DNA of 64,000 bases, taken from NCBI GenBank assembly GCA_963513935.1, contig OY740767.1, forward strand, positions 155,688,431-155,752,430. The letters are read 5' to 3'. The notes under the pieces were generated by a model, which saw only the letters and a program-made list of their open reading frames with translations, was not told where the DNA came from and did no database searches. The translations under genes and the position numbers were made by a program. Source of the stretch: Aphrophora alni (taxonomy: Eukaryota > Arthropoda > Insecta > Hemiptera > Aphrophoridae). Numbering within the stretch: position 1 is the first letter of the stretch; each line of letters begins with the position of its first letter. Positions 1 to 11,735 of this stretch are shown here, piece after piece.

Positions 1-672
1 TAGCCCTAACTTCGTTTACAAATAAATATTAAATTGATGGACCTAATTAGCTGTTATACATCAAATGTTTCCCACTGGTCTAAGCTAGCCCTAACTTCGT
101 TTACAAATAAATATTAAATTGATGGACCTAATTAGCTGTTATACATCTAATGTTTCCCGTTGGTCTAGGCTAGCCCTAACCTAACTTCGTTTAGAAATAA
201 ATATTAAATTGATGGACCTAATTAGCTGTTATACATCTAATGTTTCAAACTGGTCTAGGCTAGCTCTAACTTAACTTCGTTTACAAATAAATATTAAATT
301 GATGGACCTAATTAGGTGTTATACATCTAATGTTTCACACTGGTCTAGGCTAGCCCTAACTTAACTTCGTTTACAAATAAATATTAAATTGATGGACCTA
401 ATTAGCTGTTATACATCTAATGTTTCACACTGGTCTAGGCTAGCCCTAACTTAACTTAGTTTACAAATAAATATTAAATTGATGGACCTAATTAACTGTT
501 ATACATCAAATGTTTTACACTGGTCTATGCTAGCCCTAACTTAACTTCGTTTACAAATAAATATTTAATTGATGGACCTAATTAGCTGTTATACATCAAA
601 TGTTTCACACTGGTCTAGGCTAGCCCTAACTTAACTTCGTTTACAAATAAATATTATATTGATGGACCTTCT
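1..672. repeat. Tandem repeat, 85-90 bp unit, about 7.6 copies
   Basis: The block starting tagccctaac recurs at 1, 86, 171, 261, 351, 441, 531 and 621. The first two spacings are 85 bp and the rest are 90 bp, because a ctaac pentamer is doubled in later copies. Copies differ by scattered substitutions only. The array enters from the left edge, so its true length is unknown. It degrades at about 672 into AT-rich sequence. No coding potential is seen. Confidence 0.97.
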
Positions 673-2853
673 TTTACAAATAATAAATATTAAAAATTAA
701 AACTGATAGACCTAATCAGCTATTTATAATATATAAACTAATTACTGAGTATATATATATATATATTTAACAAATTGATATTTATGAGATGATGGTTCAT
801 TTCCACTTTAAACTGACGATTATGGAAATAATATTTTTGTTTTAGTTGGTTTTTAATTGGGGTGGGTGAATGAAAACGTTTGTGGTATGTTTTGGCATTT
901 TTATTATTTAATTATATATAAAAAGGTATATTTATTACCTTATTATTTTCCGTCATACAATCCAACTGATTTTTCATATTACCGGTTTCGACGGTTATAC
1001 CGTCATCTACAGATCCTTGGACATCCTATTAACATCTTTTTATTACACAAATTTTTATTATTGTTTTATTGAAAAACAATAAACATCAAAAGACTTATGA
1101 TTTGTTTCAATAATATTCTGTGTAAATGCTTCTCAAGTTCAGAGCGATAAATTGATTTTTGATACTGTTCACCTCCTTTTTTATGAATGTTTTTGGTGAT
1201 TAGCATCCCTTATATATATATTAAAAAAAATACCCATTAAATTAAAAAAGTTGCAGTAACTATTTTAAAAGAAAAACCCTAACCAGTACCTATGTTATCA
1301 AAGTTTCATTAAAATAAGTTTCAATTTGAGCCCCGATAAGAATTCCCCAGAAACCTCATCATAAGTTTATTTTACGATTTTGTCCGATAATTTCCAAACC
1401 GCGTTTAATTGTGAGATGACCAACATTTTGTTGTTTGATAACTAAAAGTGATACGAGATGAATCACTCGAAAATGTAATATGATACTACACAGGCCTACA
1501 GCTGATCCAGGCGTAGTGTGTACGGAAATAGACTTACAGACGTCCTAGTGCTATAAGCAGACACCCACGGATCGTTACGTCACTGGCCAGTCTACAGTTA
1601 GTAAAGGTACAAACAAGACTAGTTCGTCAATGTGCAAAACGAATATCTCAAAATCACAAATTGTTATGCAAAATTTTGAAACCATAATTCTTTTATTTAC
1701 AATGTTTTTAAGCAACTACAATTAGCAAAATTTGATGAAAATGGTTATGTTGAAAAGGTACAAATTATAGTCTAAAGTTTAAAAAAGGAAAGTTTCAAGA
1801 AAAACTATTGAGATGGCCCAAATGGTTCACATTTGGCGAAAATTTGATAAAATCCAGTCCACCGTATAAAATCATAAAATTGTAAAACTTTTTTTACATT
1901 ATTCAATTACATAACCTACTCGGGGTTCCAAAGTTTAATTTCCCTTACTTCCGCCTTTGCTATTTTTACAACACTTTTGGGTGCACAAAATAATTAGGGC
2001 TTAAAACTATAAAAATTTAATCTAAACAATTAGGATATTTGATATCTTAAAACTAATGAGTGTGATGGAAGTGATGGGTCAATATGATACAAAATTGATG
2101 ATGGATTGTGTGTCTAAAAATGACATTTATATTGCTTCTGTTAATAAAAGTTGTTTCGTTCAGTTTTGAGTTTGTTATTACGGCTTTTAATGAATTTTGA
2201 ATGACTAGTAATTTTTGGCCAATTTTGGCTGGATAAATTCAGTTGTGAAGTGGCCACCAATGGTTCTAAGCTAGATTATTATACAGAGTGTTACTAAACT
2301 ACGTTCAAAACTTCAGAATACGGTTAAAAAAGTTCCTAGGAACAAACGCCCTAAAATATTTAGTTTTCCGCCAGTTTGTGTTCTTTACAAAACATTAGAG
2401 ATACAATTTAGATATCGAGTTCAAATTTGATATACATATTAATCTAACCTTTTATCAATAGAAGTTTGTTTTCAAAATGGAGGTATTTAAATTTATTTGT
2501 ACAGGTAATGGTTTTTTGATATATCGTCATTAAAAACTGTAAACGGTCGTTGTTTTAAAATAAAGTCATTACTAAAACATTTTAGGACTTATATGTTCAT
2601 AGGAACTATAAGTTTTGAAACACTCTGCATATTAGCTGTTTTTTATCAGTATACTTTTATTCAAAACACTTAATCTTCTTCTCTGGTCTAAAAATGTGAG
2701 GAACCTTTTTTACAATCACCAAAACCCTTTTTTCAAACTCGTTACATTTAATGTGAATTCTATCTCTATTCATGTTGCACAAATGATACTATGATATTTA
2801 TATCTACAGTACTGTGCTAAAGGTTGGTGATAGTGAATATGTTTAATTGGATG
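673..2853. other. AT-rich intergenic stretch, no gene seen
   Basis: No convincing coding region is seen; the short frame at 857-1072 has AT-driven composition and no recognisable domain. A short TA run lies near 750-766. At 981-1015, read on the minus strand, there is a small hairpin followed by GAAAC, one member of a scattered motif family described under findings. The rest is unremarkable low-GC sequence. Confidence 0.6.
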
Positions 2854-3128
2854 CATGGGCGTCATCGCCGGGGGGACGCGTCCCCCCCCCCAATATTTGA
2901 GATGTAAAAATATTTTTGCTAAAAACGAATGATTTACTTAAAACCTTAAAAGGTAAACATCGGGCTTTGTCTTTACTAGGGTTTTTAACATTACATTTCT
3001 GTTACAAACGCATAAATAAATGCATAAAAACAATGTTTTGAGAAGTTTAATCTTAAAAAATTTCCATACCCCCAGGCCCCCGGCATATGTCCCCCCCCCC
3101 AAATAATGAACTGGTTATGACGCCCATG
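2854..3128. mobile_element. Non-autonomous hAT-like MITE, 275 bp
   Basis: The element has perfect 12-bp terminal inverted repeats, catgggcgtcat at 2854-2865 and its complement at 3117-3128. It is flanked by a perfect 8-bp direct repeat, attggatg, at 2846-2853 and 3129-3136. Eight-base target duplications are typical of hAT (and P) elements, and the short C-A-rich tip fits hAT. The subterminal regions carry long C runs at both ends (near 2881-2891 and 3091-3100). There is no coding capacity. Perfect ends and duplication suggest a fairly recent insertion. Confidence 0.85.
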
Positions 3129-3136
3129 ATTGGATG

Positions 3137-4620
3137 ACATTAATGTATAATTTTATTACTTTGGAACTTTGGCATTACTTATATGTGGACAATTCCTCCC
3201 CCCACATCATTTGTCATCCTTGATTTTCATATTATTGTTCGACACAAGAATTTTATTTTCTTGTAGTTCTATCAATATAGTGGAATTAAAGTTTATATTA
3301 TACTAAACTACAAGTAAAATGTAAAATAAGGAATAAACTGGTATTATAAACTTGTGAGTGTTGTAGCCAATTACAAAGAAACAGATTATCTATTAACCTA
3401 CTGTTTTGTCTTTTGAAATATGTTTTAATGTTAAACGATTTGTTATTAACAGTAACATTTTTAAACGGCCGCCATTTCGAAAATGTTGATTACAAAATAA
3501 ATTATTTTTTCAATCTGAAATCAATATCTCGTCCATTTCCAAAATATTAATTTTTGTAATCGAAAACACAAACGGAAGGAGATGATGTCATCTACTGCTT
3601 TCTATAAATAAAGTAAATTTCCATATGTGCCGAGTTTCTTGCGGAAATGTTTGAGTTAAGGTCCTATGTTTTGGAGGTAGTTGGCAAAAGAAAATAATAG
3701 TCTATAAAATTAAGATTTTTCAAAATCCGCTACAACGATTTTAATCAAATTGTGGTCAAAAATAGCCTCTAAGGACCAGAACAAAACGTATTGGTCGCAA
3801 CCTCTCAAAATATGTCGGCTATTGGATTGTTATAAAAGACGTAATGTTACTCAAATGTGAAGATTAATGATCCAAACCAATATTCAGAATAATTAGAAAA
3901 AATGAGCCGTCATGATCTTGGGTTAGATTCCTCTCTTTCTATTGGGTCTCTCTTGACCATCTCCTACCCTCACGCTATTAGAGGGTCTTTATTTTATGTC
4001 CTTTTCTTCCTATTTTTTATATAGGGCGATGATGAGCGAGAAGTAAATTAGTATACTACGATTATTGTCTGATCGATATTAGACTGACTGCAATGTTTGC
4101 AGAATGGGTAGTAGGACAGGGCTAGATGAATTATCTGACGACACATTCTGGCACTATAGGTTGGCATTGTTAAGATATAGTCATGCATAGTTTACCATCA
4201 AAGTGAATGTCAATAAGGAATCAAATAGTTTCTATTGACCCGTATCTATTGGTCTGCACGCAACTGACTTTGGGTTTTCTTGAATCCGCCTGTTTAGTTG
4301 ACAGACGCGACAAATGACCAACATCTTTAACAATGATCATACATCCTATTTAAAATTTGTGAGTCACCTCCCGCTCCCTGAAGCGTCAAAATCTAAAACG
4401 TGGACTTATTGATGAAGGGAGTTGGATGACCGCTTCATGTTCAATAGCCCTTTGATTTAATTTTAACTAATTTTATTTACCAATGTTGAGTAGAACTTAC
4501 AGCTTAAAATTTAAGCAACTTGCACAACCTTACACTACTATTTACTTTATGCTGTTGTTTGATTAAAATGGAAATCTTAAATACTCAATAAAGATTGTGA
4601 CAAAATAGATTATTTCTAAA
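3137..4620. other. Intergenic stretch with dispersed-repeat remnants
   Basis: No gene is seen. About 3935-4047 contains a pyrimidine-rich block followed by a ggcgatgatga-like box. The same arrangement is found near 26.6, 31.4, 32.9 and 38.4 kb, so it is probably an old dispersed repeat. The remainder is AT-rich and featureless. Confidence 0.5.
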
Positions 4621-4690
4621 TATCCTGGTTGCTTAGTGGTTACAGGCGACACTTCTCTAATCAAGGGTTGTAACCGAGACACAAGATTTA
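4621..4690 (+). mobile_element. tRNA-derived SINE-like head
   Basis: The segment has an A-box-like stretch (ttgcttagtggtta, 4629-4642) and, about 35 bases on, a degenerate B-box-like stretch (gggttgtaacc, from about 4664). This spacing and order match the internal Pol III promoter of tRNA-derived SINEs. The first seven bases, tatcctg, are complementary to caggata within the repeats that follow, which also carry a second B-box-like string (gagttcgaattcc). This is a match by eye only, and the anticodon arm does not fold convincingly, so it is not called as a tRNA gene. Confidence 0.4.
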
Positions 4691-4699
4691 TAATGTACC

Positions 4700-5062
4700 G
4701 TTTTATTCATCCGAGATCGTATCGTGCGGTTATTATGTGCCGTTTGATTTATCCGAGAACGTGAGATCGAATTCCACTCAGGACACGATGTTTATAACGT
4801 ACCGTTTGATTCATCCGAGATCGTGCAGTTATTATGTGTCGTTTGATTTATCCGAGATCGTGAGTTCGAATTCCACTCAGGATACAATGTTTATAATGTG
4901 CTGTTTGATTCATCCGAGATCGTGCGGTTATTATGTGCAGTTTGATTTATCCGAGATCGTGAGTTCGAATTCCACTCAGGATACAATGTTTATAATGTGC
5001 TGTTTGATTCATCCGATATCGTGCGGTTATTATGTGCCATTTGATTCATCCGAGATCAACTG
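4700..5062 (+). repeat. Tandem repeat, 99-bp unit, about 3.6 copies
   Basis: Units of 99 bp each contain two related half-units built on gtttgattYatccgagatcg. One half also carries gagttcgaattccactcagga, which looks like a tRNA T-arm. Because 99 is a multiple of three, an open frame of 122 codons (4737-5105) spans the array. It reads as a 33-residue repeat and is judged a by-product of the DNA repeat rather than a gene. The array follows directly on a SINE-like head and may be its expanded body. Confidence 0.85.
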
Positions 5063-6222
5063 CAATACAAAGACTTCATTCCTTCTCTTCCTGTTTACTG
5101 TTTGAAGTCAGGGCTATTGTTTGTTTTATTCATAGGTTCTTTGATGACTGGGATCGTTTACCAACATCAACTCTGATCTGTTTTACTACAATTAGTACCT
5201 GTTAAGCCCGGTGGGGGGGAGGGGTCGGCTGCAGGTAGGTCCAAGGGTCTACACACCATATCGCTATCACAACACTAACAGTCAGACAGATAGAAAATGA
5301 AATATTTCTTGCTTAGTATCATACGATAAACCAAAGATGTCTAGAGGTAAAAGCAATACTGATGATTATAGTTTCTTATTTTCTTTCTTCATAGTGATGG
5401 ACAACACCTCTATTTATGGAATTATGAACTAAAAGACTACCGTAAAACTGAGGTGATAGGTTTGGTCTGGAAGCCAATTACAGTCGAATTACAAGACACA
5501 AATGAAAAGACACATTTCAATTTGGGAAGTAGTCATACAAAATGGAAAGTTAGAGATTCCATCCTTTAAAATTTGTTAATTTTCTATTCGTCTTCAGTTT
5601 CCTTGTAACTATTGTGACTGTACCAAATAGAGTACCTCTTTCTCTCCTTTCTCGTTTTGCAAATACAAAAACGTATCTTGAAGAGTTTATGATTACAATT
5701 GATCAACTGATTCGAAAAAAATATCTCCTGTCAAAATATGTTGTAAATCAATGATGGGTCCACACGTCATGATTAGTATTTAACCAGTAAAAAGGACAGT
5801 TATAAAGTTAGTAAATGAGAAGAAGAGAGTGGGATGTTATCGGCAGGCCAGGTGGTCAACTCAAAGAGTCAACATCTAGAATAAAATTATGAAAGAGAAA
5901 GTGTGTTATCGTTGGCAAGGGTGAATGTAGACCACGTCAATCCGCTTCATTTATCGAATCAGAGTCTGAAAACTGCAAAATTATAAAGGAACAAAACAAA
6001 TTACAATCTAACCATAGAGATATAAAGAATACTTTAGAAACATGGACATAGTTTATGACAAAAATATTAATATTTTTAAAAATAGGTCTTGGGGCTACAA
6101 GAATACACAGACCATTATTAATTTAATTGTGTCTGAAAATAAATGAATAATTAAAAAAAGAAATGTTGTACACTCCGAGAAAATAAACTGTCTCACTACG
6201 CTGTATGTTATTTTGAGATGAC
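5063..6222. other. Intergenic stretch, nothing recognised
   Basis: No coding region, RNA gene or clear repeat is seen. A short G-rich run occurs at about 5210-5226. Confidence 0.5.
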
Positions 6223-7185
6223 TTTACATCACAGAGGATGGAGCTATAGTGGATGGATGAGTGTGCGATACTAATCTAAATGTAATATTTGTCCATCACA
6301 TACATATATGTAATCTGGGGGGGGCGTGGTTACTTGGCATACACTCAACACGCTAAGACTTTACATCACAGGGGATGGAGCTATAGTGGATGGATGAGTG
6401 TTCGATACTAATCTAAATGTAATATTTGTCCACCACATACATATATGTAATCTGGGGGGGGGCGTGGTTACTTGGCATACACTCAACACGCTAAGACTTT
6501 ACATCACAGGGGATGGAGCAATAGTGGATGGATGAGTGTGCGATACTAATTTAATGTAATATTTGTCCACCACATACATGTGTAATCTGGGGGGGGGGCG
6601 TGGTTACTTGGCATACTCTCAACACGCTAAGACTTTACATCACAGGGGATGGAGCAATAGTGGATGGATGAGTGTGCGATACTAATTTAATGTAATATTA
6701 GTCCACCACATACATGTGTAATCTGGGGGGGGGGCGTGGTTACTTGGCATACACTCAACACGCTAAGACTTTACATCACAGGGGATGGAGCAATAGTGGA
6801 TGGATGAGTGTGCGATACTAATCTAAATGTAATATTAGTCCACCACATACATATATGTAATCTGGGGGGCGTGGTTACTTGGCATACACTCAACACGCTA
6901 AGACTTTACATCACAGGGGATGGAGCAATAGTGGATGGATGAGTGTGCGATACTAATCTAAATGTAATATTTGTCCACCACATACATGTGTAATCTGGGG
7001 GGGGCGTGGTTACTTGGCATACACTCAACACGCTAAGACTTTACATCACAGGGGATGGAGCAATAGTGGATGGATGAGTGTGCGATACTAATTTAATGTA
7101 ATATTTGTCCACCACATACATGTGTAATCTGGGGGGGGCGTGGTTACTTGGCATACTCTCAACACGCTAAGACTTTACATCACAG
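6223..7185. repeat. Minisatellite, about 135-138 bp unit, 7 copies
   Basis: Seven units begin (ggatggagc) at 6236, 6373, 6511, 6647, 6783, 6918 and 7053, and the last ends with the shared tttacatcacag at about 7185. Each unit contains a run of 6 to 9 G followed by cgtggttacttggc. Most of the length variation comes from this G run and from a tacata/tacatata difference. Copies are otherwise nearly identical, which suggests recent homogenisation. Confidence 0.95.
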
Positions 7186-7203
7186 ATAACAATTTTGTAA
7201 CTA

Positions 7204-7703
7204 GTAAAAAGTGTGTAAAGTTTTAGTACTACAAACCAATAAAGTTTTGTTTGTTTTATGATAAATAAAGAATGTTATGCCTTGTAAAAAGTGTGTAAGT
7301 TTTAGTACTACAAACCAATAAAGTTTTGAGCAAATTCCACGAGTTTCCACTGATAAATGGTCATTTTACACCCAATAATATAAATCTAAGAAATGTATTT
7401 TATTATTCTTTGAATGTTTATATTTCACAGAAAATGTATTTTATAAGTATATTATGTTGCAGTATAACAGTGTAATTTGTCGGAAGTTTTCACAGTTTCA
7501 CAATTTTCGAATTATTGTGCTGTATAATTTATATTTTCCAAATAAGACTTATAAAGCATATATTTTCTAATTCCTTACACAATTTGGCTACTTTGGATTC
7601 GAATGCACTATATTCACCACTATGACGGTATGCCCACTTCTTAGATAAAAAGTGGAAAAAAAGAATTACAATTATTGGAAACAAATTATTTTTTATTTAT
7701 TGT

Positions 7704-7745
<42 letters not shown>

Positions 7746-8103
7746 CTTATCTAGTACATATTGATTTTATTCATTACGTTATCAATTAATGTTGAATGTA
7801 TTTTTTGTAACAATGACAAATGGGCTCCGTATAATAATTTATTTAATTCTGTCTTTTATGAATACAAGTATTTAATCTCTTCCAAATTAATTGTGCTCTT
7901 TCCTTTGTAATTTTTGCAGACTTAGCTATCACATTATTTATTATATTTTATATTCAAATTTTACACACTTTTTACACGGCAGAACATTTTTTTATTCATC
8001 ATAAAACAAACAAAACTTTATTGGTTTGTAGTAATAAAACTTTACACACTTTTTACACGGCAGAAAATTTTTTTATTCATCATAAAACAAACAAAACTTT
8101 AAA
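7204..8103. repeat. Inverted-repeat element with duplicated arms
   Basis: About 7204-7303 and 7960-8063 are inverted copies with high identity. Each arm contains two tandem copies of a segment with gtaaaaagtgtgtaa and acaaaccaataaagttttg. The enclosed ~650 bp is AT-rich and includes a (TA)n run at 7708-7743. No transposase is present. The form suggests a foldback-type or MITE-like non-autonomous element, but no target duplication was identified. Confidence 0.7.
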
Positions 8104-9308
8104 ATTAATTAGTACGCAATAATTTTAAAATAAATATAAAACAATAATACGAAAAAGAGCTACTTCTGATACTCAAGGTTTCTAGGTTGAACTGCCGCTT
8201 CAAAACTTTGAATGAAATATATTGCTTAGGAAATTAAATGTAAAGATGTTTTAAATATACCTTTGTATATTAAACAGTGTTCTCTGTTTGAAGTTATTTG
8301 TTAGAAGGAAGTTCAATTTTATTATTATACATTTTTCGAACATTTGTAAACCCTTTATCAGGGCATTTTACTGGCATGTTATGTTTATAAAAACAAAAAT
8401 ACCACAAAAACATTACACTAACGTTTCCTAACACCAATCCACAAAACCAAATAGCCTTACTAACCGAAAGAAAATAATCATCAAAATCTCCCCCAAAAAT
8501 ATCTATACCACCACCTATACACTAGAAAGAAACAATACTCCGATTTTAAATTGTACTTTTTTATACTATTATTTATTTATTTTTTTAAATATTTATATTG
8601 TTACAAAAAGGCTAAACTTGCTCCCTTTGTATCGGTATTTTCAACTTGCGATTTGCTACACTATTAACGTTTAAACACATAAAAACAAGTATGCGGACAA
8701 TTATTGGATTTTTTTCTTTTTATAACTCACGAGTTGGGCATTTTTGGCAACGACCGAAGCGTATCCTTACAGGCAACATTTTATTAATATTTGATTAACA
8801 TTGTTAAAGCATATTTTGAACTTCAGTATACAAGAGCTACCTCAAAATTTCGACATATCAAAAACGGCTCACTCGTTTATTCTGTAAAGAAATACACACA
8901 TATATATAATAATAATAATAACTATTTTTTCCCTTCTATCGGAATTAAAGCTGTCGGTGAAGCCGGGATTGTTGGCAGAAGTGTCGTGCATTCAACTTGA
9001 TTGACAATCACCAGTGTTGCCAACAGTCCTAGTCTACGAAATAAATTCTTGACTAATTTGAATACTGGCGAATCAATGTTCTTACAAATGAGACTGTACT
9101 ATTGCATAATTTGCCAAACGTAGAAAAAAACTGTGCACTAACTTTCTCACACACCCGTCCACAAAACGAAAAATATTAATTGACACTCCCTGAAAATGTC
9201 TCCTTATCGTGAGGGAAGTGGAGGTTTTAAATAATATTTTGACAGAGACTAAGTTTGATCGTATTTGATGGCACTTCAGTTTTTAATAACGATGCCAAGG
9301 TTCATTTC
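8104..9308. other. Intergenic stretch with dispersed-repeat fragments
   Basis: No gene is seen. Two blocks, about 8420-8520 and 9130-9215, resemble each other and blocks near 25.83, 26.07 and 36.0 kb (gcactaactttct-like start, then an A/C-rich stretch with ccacaaaac). At 8332-8363, read on the minus strand, there is another weak copy of the hairpin-plus-GAAA motif. A short ATA/AAT microsatellite lies at about 8903-8921. Confidence 0.5.
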
Positions 9309-11735
9309 TTTTTCTTTTTTTTTTTCAATTATTCCTTTTTTTTTTTTTTTTTTTTAATTTTTTTTTATTACAACTGAGGCATGCCTCATCTAGCAATTTT
9401 CCTTTATCATATGTGTTCGCTGTGTGCTGGGGTGCAGTCCGACGGCTGGTCCCAATGTGGTTACTGCCTAGTGAGGTCCATTGGCTTGGTCCTTTTCAGC
9501 CTTCTTGTGATGTTGTCACTGCGGTGCAGCAATTGGACAATCTCTGTATTCTTGTGCTGCTCTAGCCTGCGACGATGCTTAACAGAGAGCCTCTTGATGA
9601 CTTCCTCAACAGGCTCAATGCCTAGGTCCTTATGTATGTTGTCATTCCTCACATACCATGGGGCGTTGACAATCATTCTCAATACTTTATTTTGGAAAAC
9701 TTGTATTATGCTACTGTTGCTTTTCTTTGTACATCCCCAGAGTGGTGCACCATAGGTCCATATTGGTCTTAGAACTTGCTTGTACAATAGTGTTTTGTTG
9801 CTTATTGACAGTTCGGAATTCCTTCCAAAAAGCCAATACATTTTATTGAATTTGAGCTTTAGCTCGACTTTTTTCTTTTTTACATGCTCCTTCCATCTGA
9901 GCTTTGCATCGAGTGTCATCCCGAGATACTTTGCACTGTTTACGTATGTTATCTTCCTTTCATTTAATGTTATTGGTGCTGGTTCATATCTTCTATTGGT
10001 AAAATTAATATGAACAGATTTTGATTCATTGAGCTTTAGTCTCCAATTTTTTGTCCATTGACTTACTGCGTTGGTAGCATTCTGTAATTTCTCTGTGGCT
10101 TCTAAAATGTTGTCACCAACTGTTAGAATTGCTGTATCGTCGGCAAAAGTCGCCACTGTGGAATTTCCATTAACTGGTATATCTCTGGTGTACAGAAGGT
10201 ACAGTACAGGGCCAAGGACACTTCCCTGGGGTACTCCTGCTTTGATTGTTTTAATTTGTGAGTAGTCATGTTCATATCTAACACGAAAGTGTCTCTCACG
10301 AAGGTATGACTTCATAATTCTGTAGAACTGCTCCGGCAAGTCCCGTTCCAGTTTATGTTCCAGCCCACAGTGCCAGACTCCGTCGAACGCCTGCGCTACG
10401 TCGAGAAATACGCCCGAGCAGATCTGTTTCCTCTCCATAGCTTCCTCTACTATCTCCACCACTCTGTGAACCTGCTCAATGGTCGAGTGTTTTGCCCGAA
10501 AACCGAACTGATGTGCAGGTATGAGCTTCCTATCTTCTATAATAACCTTAAGTCTTTTAAGAAGGAGTTTCTCGAAGATTTTGGATAGTATTGGCAGTAA
10601 TGAGATTGGACGGTATGAGGTTACCTCATGAAGTGGTTTACCCGGCTTAGGTAACATGATGACTTCTGCTACCTTCCATTGATTAGGAACATACTGTAAC
10701 CTAAATGCTGCATTAACAATGGACAGTAGTTTCCTCAAGGCTTTTTCCGGAAGTTCTTTAACTATTTGCCCTGTAATCAGATCATAACCTGGAGCTTTTT
10801 TAGGATGTAAGTTATGTTTAATTTCATTTTTTAATTCCTTTAGTGTTACTGGTATGATTTCTTGTTTATCTATTTTGTTTACTTTTGGTAGGTGTTCATT
10901 TGCCGTTTGCTTGGGAAGCGGACGGAATATTTGTTCCAGATGCTCTGCAAAAAGCTCAGCCTTTTCATTTGCACTTCGAGCCCAGGCCTGTTCGTTTATT
11001 TTAACTGGTGGTATTTGCACTACAGGTCTCTTAATTCCCTTAATGGCACGCCATAGGGAGTAGTCGGTGTCTTTGTCAGCTGTTAGGTTTTCTAGGTATT
11101 TATTAATTGTTTTGTTTTTAACCTCCTTTATTAATTCCTTGAGTTTATTTGTTAAATTGTTGAGTCTGGTTTTGTTTTCAGGGGTACGATTAATTTGCCA
11201 TTTTTTTCGGGCTCTCCGTTTCAGATCTACCATTTGTTTGACTTCAACAGGATAGTATATGTCATTGTTTCTTTTCGTTTGCCGAGCCGGTGTACTTTCC
11301 CATGCTGCTTGTTGTATGTTCTCTATCAACCGTTCGGTTTCGTCTTCCAGTTGGTATGGGGTTTTGATCTCTGCTAGGAGTTTTATATTGTCATTGAGGA
11401 ATTTTCTAAAGTATTGCCAGTTGGTTCTGTTGTTAGTAAGCCTGGCTGTATTTTCTTTCTTGATTATTGTGTCACTAATTGTCATTATAACAGGCGTGTG
11501 GTCTGAACTTAGCCCTTCGTAGTTTTTTACTTCCATGTATCTGTGTGAAAGACCTCTGGTCACAAAGAAGTCAATTGTATCCGGTATTTTGTTTGTATCT
11601 GACGGCCAGTATGTCGGCTTACCGCCGGAGTGAAAGCTACACTGGCATTCTTGACCAGCTGCAAACATCTCTCTACCTTTCGTTGTAGTCAATCTTGAAC
11701 CCCAATAAGTATTTTTGGCATCAATTATTCCTGAA
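9309..11735 (-). mobile_element. 5'-truncated Jockey-type LINE with poly(A) tail
   Basis: On the minus strand the element has the C-terminal end of an endonuclease, a complete reverse transcriptase, a short 3' UTR (9370-9460) and an A-rich tail, visible on the plus strand as T runs from about 9309 to 9366. ORF1 and most of the endonuclease are missing. Homology to the endonuclease starts abruptly around codon 24 of the open frame (near 11720), which marks the likely truncation point. 5' truncation with an A tail is the usual mark of target-primed reverse transcription. The long uninterrupted frame suggests a recent insertion. Confidence 0.9.

Noticed and set aside
1..672. Telomere-type repeat, because units contain ccctaac
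   Set aside because: The unit is 85-90 bp and ccctaac occurs once per unit; no tandem TTAGG or TTAGGG is present.
4621..4690. Possible functional tRNA gene
   Set aside because: A and B box-like strings are present but the cloverleaf, especially the anticodon arm, does not fold; better seen as a SINE head.
4737..5105. 122-codon frame with 33-residue repeats
   Set aside because: Follows from a 99-bp tandem repeat; no start context, splice sites or known domain.
9381..11522. Several plus-strand open frames of 60-124 codons
   Set aside because: They lie opposite the LINE reverse transcriptase and are shadows of it.
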